42,959 bases of DNA, from contig CAKZPK010000533.1 of the NCBI GenBank assembly GCA_937139035.1, forward strand, positions 1-42,959, given 5' to 3'. How positions within the stretch are numbered: the first letter of the stretch is position 1; each line of letters begins with the position of its first letter. The translations under genes were made by a program, and so were the position numbers. Source of the stretch: an uncultured Crocinitomix sp. (GTDB taxonomy: Bacteria; Bacteroidota; Bacteroidia; Flavobacteriales_D; Crocinitomicaceae). This document shows, in pieces, positions 41,521 to 42,959 of this stretch. Below the pieces are notes generated by a model. It ran no database searches, was not told where the DNA came from, and saw only the letters and a program-made list of their open reading frames with translations.

Positions 41521-41552
41521 CTTACTCTGTTTAGGTTTTTCAGATTCCACCT
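41521..41552 (-). promoter_or_regulatory. Leader element copy 4
   Basis: On the minus strand, AGGT (41552-41549), loop GGAATCTGAAAA and ACCT (41536-41533) are followed by AAAC and AGAGTAAG ending at 41521, 22 nt before the ATG at 41498. A -7-like CAAATTTG (41597-41590) upstream would place the element in the 5' untranslated RNA. Confidence 0.65.
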
Positions 41553-41629
41553 TTGTATAGTTGTTTTTATAGCTTATAATTTCTGACTACAAATTTGCGG
41601 GATACTAAAACTTTCTCTATTGGGGGAAA

Positions 41630-41651
41630 CCCTAATTTGATTCAATTAGGG
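41630..41651. promoter_or_regulatory. CCCTAATT palindrome upstream of the DUF2589 operon
   Basis: CCCTAATT (41630-41637), a TGATTC spacer and AATTAGGG (41644-41651) form an 8-bp inverted repeat. Its centre is about 43 bp above the -7-like CAAATTTG, an activator distance. CCCTAATT also occurs above the two-component promoter (32805-32812). It is a candidate binding site for the LuxR-type regulator. Confidence 0.45.
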
Positions 41652-41721
41652 GTAAATATTAAGACAGGATGGAATAAGAAAACATGCTGTGAGTGCTTGA
41701 AAAAGCAAGATTTAATGCACA

Positions 41722-41758
41722 AAAAAAGCCGCACAAACTACAATAGCTTGTGCGGCTG
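41722..41758 (-). terminator. Intrinsic terminator of the DUF3467 gene
   Basis: AGCCGCACAA (41728-41737) pairs perfectly with TTGTGCGGCT (41749-41758). On the minus strand it is followed by seven T (plus-strand A run 41722-41728). It is 23 bp past the stop at 41781. Confidence 0.9.
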
Positions 41759-41780
41759 AAATATTATTATTTAAGTTCTA

Positions 41781-42104
41781 CTATGCCTCAGTAGTTGGCC
41801 CACCAAAATTCATTGGAATGGCTTGCTGCTGTTCGTGTGTTTTAATTTTACCGTGTAATGATTCATATTTTGCAATATTATCACGCAACGCTAGCATTAA
41901 TTTCTTGGCGTTTTCAGGAGTCATAACTACTCGAGATTTAACTTTACCTTTTGGCACACCAGGCATTAGTTGAACAAAATCAACTATAAATTCGCTCGTA
42001 GAATGCGTAATGATTGACAAATTAGTATACTGCCCTTCAGCCACTTCTTCAGGTAATTCAATATTAATATGATTGGGATTTTTTGGTTGATTTGAATCGT
42101 TCAT
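41781..42104 (-). CDS. DUF3467-family protein
   Basis: A 107-residue cytoplasmic protein with the DUF3467 core: GQYTNLSIITHSTSEFIVDFVQLMPG, KVKSRVVMTPENAKKLMLALRDNIAKYE. The family is widespread and commonly sits beside rpoC in Bacteroidota, as here. Function is unknown. It lies 83 bp after rpoC with a terminator hairpin in between and another after it, so it may depend on read-through or its own promoter. Confidence 0.9.
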   Translation of the reverse strand: MNDSNQPKNPNHINIELPEEVAEGQYTNLSIITHSTSEFIVDFVQLMPGVPKGKVKSRVVMTPENAKKLMLALRDNIAKYESLHGKIKTHEQQQAIPMNFGGPTTEA

Positions 42105-42137
42105 TTTATTGTTTTTCGCTTATTCATTTAAAGATAC

Positions 42138-42167
42138 AAAAAAAGCCCTGACGATAAGGTCAGGGCT
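42138..42167 (-). terminator. Terminator between rpoC and the DUF3467 gene
   Basis: AGCCCTGAC (42144-42152) pairs perfectly with GTCAGGGCT (42159-42167), with a 6-nt loop. On the minus strand seven T follow (plus-strand A run 42138-42144). It ends the rpoC transcript before the DUF3467 gene. Confidence 0.9.
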
Positions 42168-42187
42168 TTATAAATTATTCTTTTCGT

Positions 42188-42959
42188 TTATTCGCTGTCT
42201 TTCGTCAACTGATCATATTCAGCTTGACTTCCAACTACCAATTTTTGAAATTCTCTGAATCCTGTACCTGCTGGAATCTTATGTCCAACAATTACATTCT
42301 CTTTCAATCCTAACAAGTAATCGTCTTTACCGTTTAGAGCAGCCTCATTCAGTACTTTTGTAGTTTCCTGGAATGATGCAGCAGAGATAAAGCTTCGTGT
42401 CTGTAACGACGCTCTTGTGATCCCTTGAAGTACTGGAGAAGAAGTTGCAGGAATTGCTTCCCTTGCTTCAACTAACGTTTTATCCTTACGTTTCAACATT
42501 GAGTTTTCATCTCTCAATTTACGCGCAGTGATAATTTGTCCAGCTTTCATTGATTCAGAATCTCCTGGCTCAACAACAACTTTCTTACCGTATAATGCGT
42601 CATTCTCATCAAAGAAGTCAGCTTTGTGTACGTTTTGGTTTTCTAATAATTTAGTGTCACCAGCTTGTGTGATTTCAACTTTCAACATCATTTGACGTAC
42701 AATTACCTCAAAGTGTTTATCGTTAATTTTCACCCCTTGTAATCGGTAAACTTCTTGAACTTCATTCACCAAGTATTCTTGAACGGCTGTTGGCCCCTTA
42801 ATATTCAAGATATCTTTTGGTGTAATTGCTCCATCAGTTAATGATTGTCCAGCTTTCACGTAATCATTCTCCTGAACTAGGATATGTTTAGAAAGCGGTG
42901 CTAAGTACTTACGTACAACACCTGTTTTAGACTCAATAATAACCTCACGATTACCTCTT
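42188..42959 (-). CDS. rpoC: RNA polymerase beta' subunit RpoC (C-terminal part, 5' end beyond window)
   Basis: The last roughly 257 residues of the beta' subunit. The frame continues through the right window edge upstream of the internal GTG at 42859. Diagnostic C-terminal segments are [32 protein letters not shown], the switch region [47 protein letters not shown] residues, and the closing [13 protein letters not shown]. It is ended by the terminator at 42138-42167. Identification is certain; the annotation is partial. Confidence 0.98.
   Translation of the reverse strand, partial: RGNREVIIESKTGVVRKYLAPLSKHILVQENDYVKAGQSLTDGAITPKDILNIKGPTAVQEYLVNEVQEVYRLQGVKINDKHFEVIVRQMMLKVEITQAGDTKLLENQNVHKADFFDENDALYGKKVVVEPGDSESMKAGQIITARKLRDENSMLKRKDKTLVEAREAIPATSSPVLQGITRASLQTRSFISAASFQETTKVLNEAALNGKDDYLLGLKENVIVGHKIPAGTGFREFQKLVVGSQAEYDQLTKDSE

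Noticed and set aside
36178..41552. Integron-style cassette array, with the repeated leader as recombination site
   Set aside because: The elements lie upstream of starts, not after each gene. Four genes lie between copy 4 and copy 3, and no integrase or GTTRRRY core is seen.
41630..41651. Intrinsic terminator at the CCCTAATT palindrome
   Set aside because: There is no T run on either strand after the hairpin. The DUF3467 gene has a clear terminator at 41722-41758.

Overview
The window looks like a low-GC chromosome segment of a Bacteroidota bacterium, probably of the Flavobacteriales. The evidence is the promoter style (TAnnTTTG -7 elements), three secreted proteins with type IX secretion (T9SS) C-terminal sorting domains, a CarboxypepD_reg-type TonB receptor, SPII lipoproteins, and the rpoC-DUF3467 pair at the right edge. 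I saw no tRNA, rRNA, CRISPR array, transposase or phage structural gene.

Layout. (1) 1-16560 is a nitrogen-oxide and low-oxygen block. It holds a partial nadA, an ADP-forming acyl-CoA synthetase, norC-norB, an operon of hemerythrin, moaA and a Crp/Fnr regulator, an outer-membrane barrel, two NarK transporters, DoxX, a thioredoxin-like protein, the iron-centre repair protein RIC, and two further Crp/Fnr regulators. No nitrate or nitrite reductase is in view. Most intergenic regions here carry a box of the form ATGAT-N4-ATCAT, and in most cases its centre lies about 29.5 bp from a -7-like element. This points to one local FNR-type regulon. (2) 16570-31842 is mostly cell-envelope and secreted functions: an S9 peptidase lipoprotein, a SulP transporter, a glycosidase-like protein, an SDR, an esterase, an endonuclease/exonuclease/phosphatase-fold protein, lipoproteins, a missed 51-residue membrane protein, short repeats and a TonB-dependent receptor. 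(3) 31844-32506 is a third hemerythrin-like gene. (4) 32886-41552 is the least explained part. A compact plus-strand operon (unknown protein, 7-TM protein, HisKA_3 kinase, LuxR-type response regulator) faces a minus-strand set. That set contains a possible NC/H-type papain-fold protein, a protein with three 77-residue W-rich repeats, a second NC-type protein plus a membrane-anchored GH25 lysozyme, and an operon of two DUF2589 proteins, a related protein and a zinc-ribbon protein. (5) 41781-42959 is DUF3467 and the 3' end of rpoC.

The strongest candidate for something undescribed is in region 4. All four minus-strand transcription units start with the same leader element: a 4-bp stem whose arms change together, a conserved 12-nt loop ending GAAAA, and a downstream AGAGTARG box 18-23 nt before the start codon. 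This ties otherwise unrelated lysozyme, repeat and DUF2589 genes into one co-controlled module next to a two-component system. Its function is unknown; exported or surface-acting roles are inference only.
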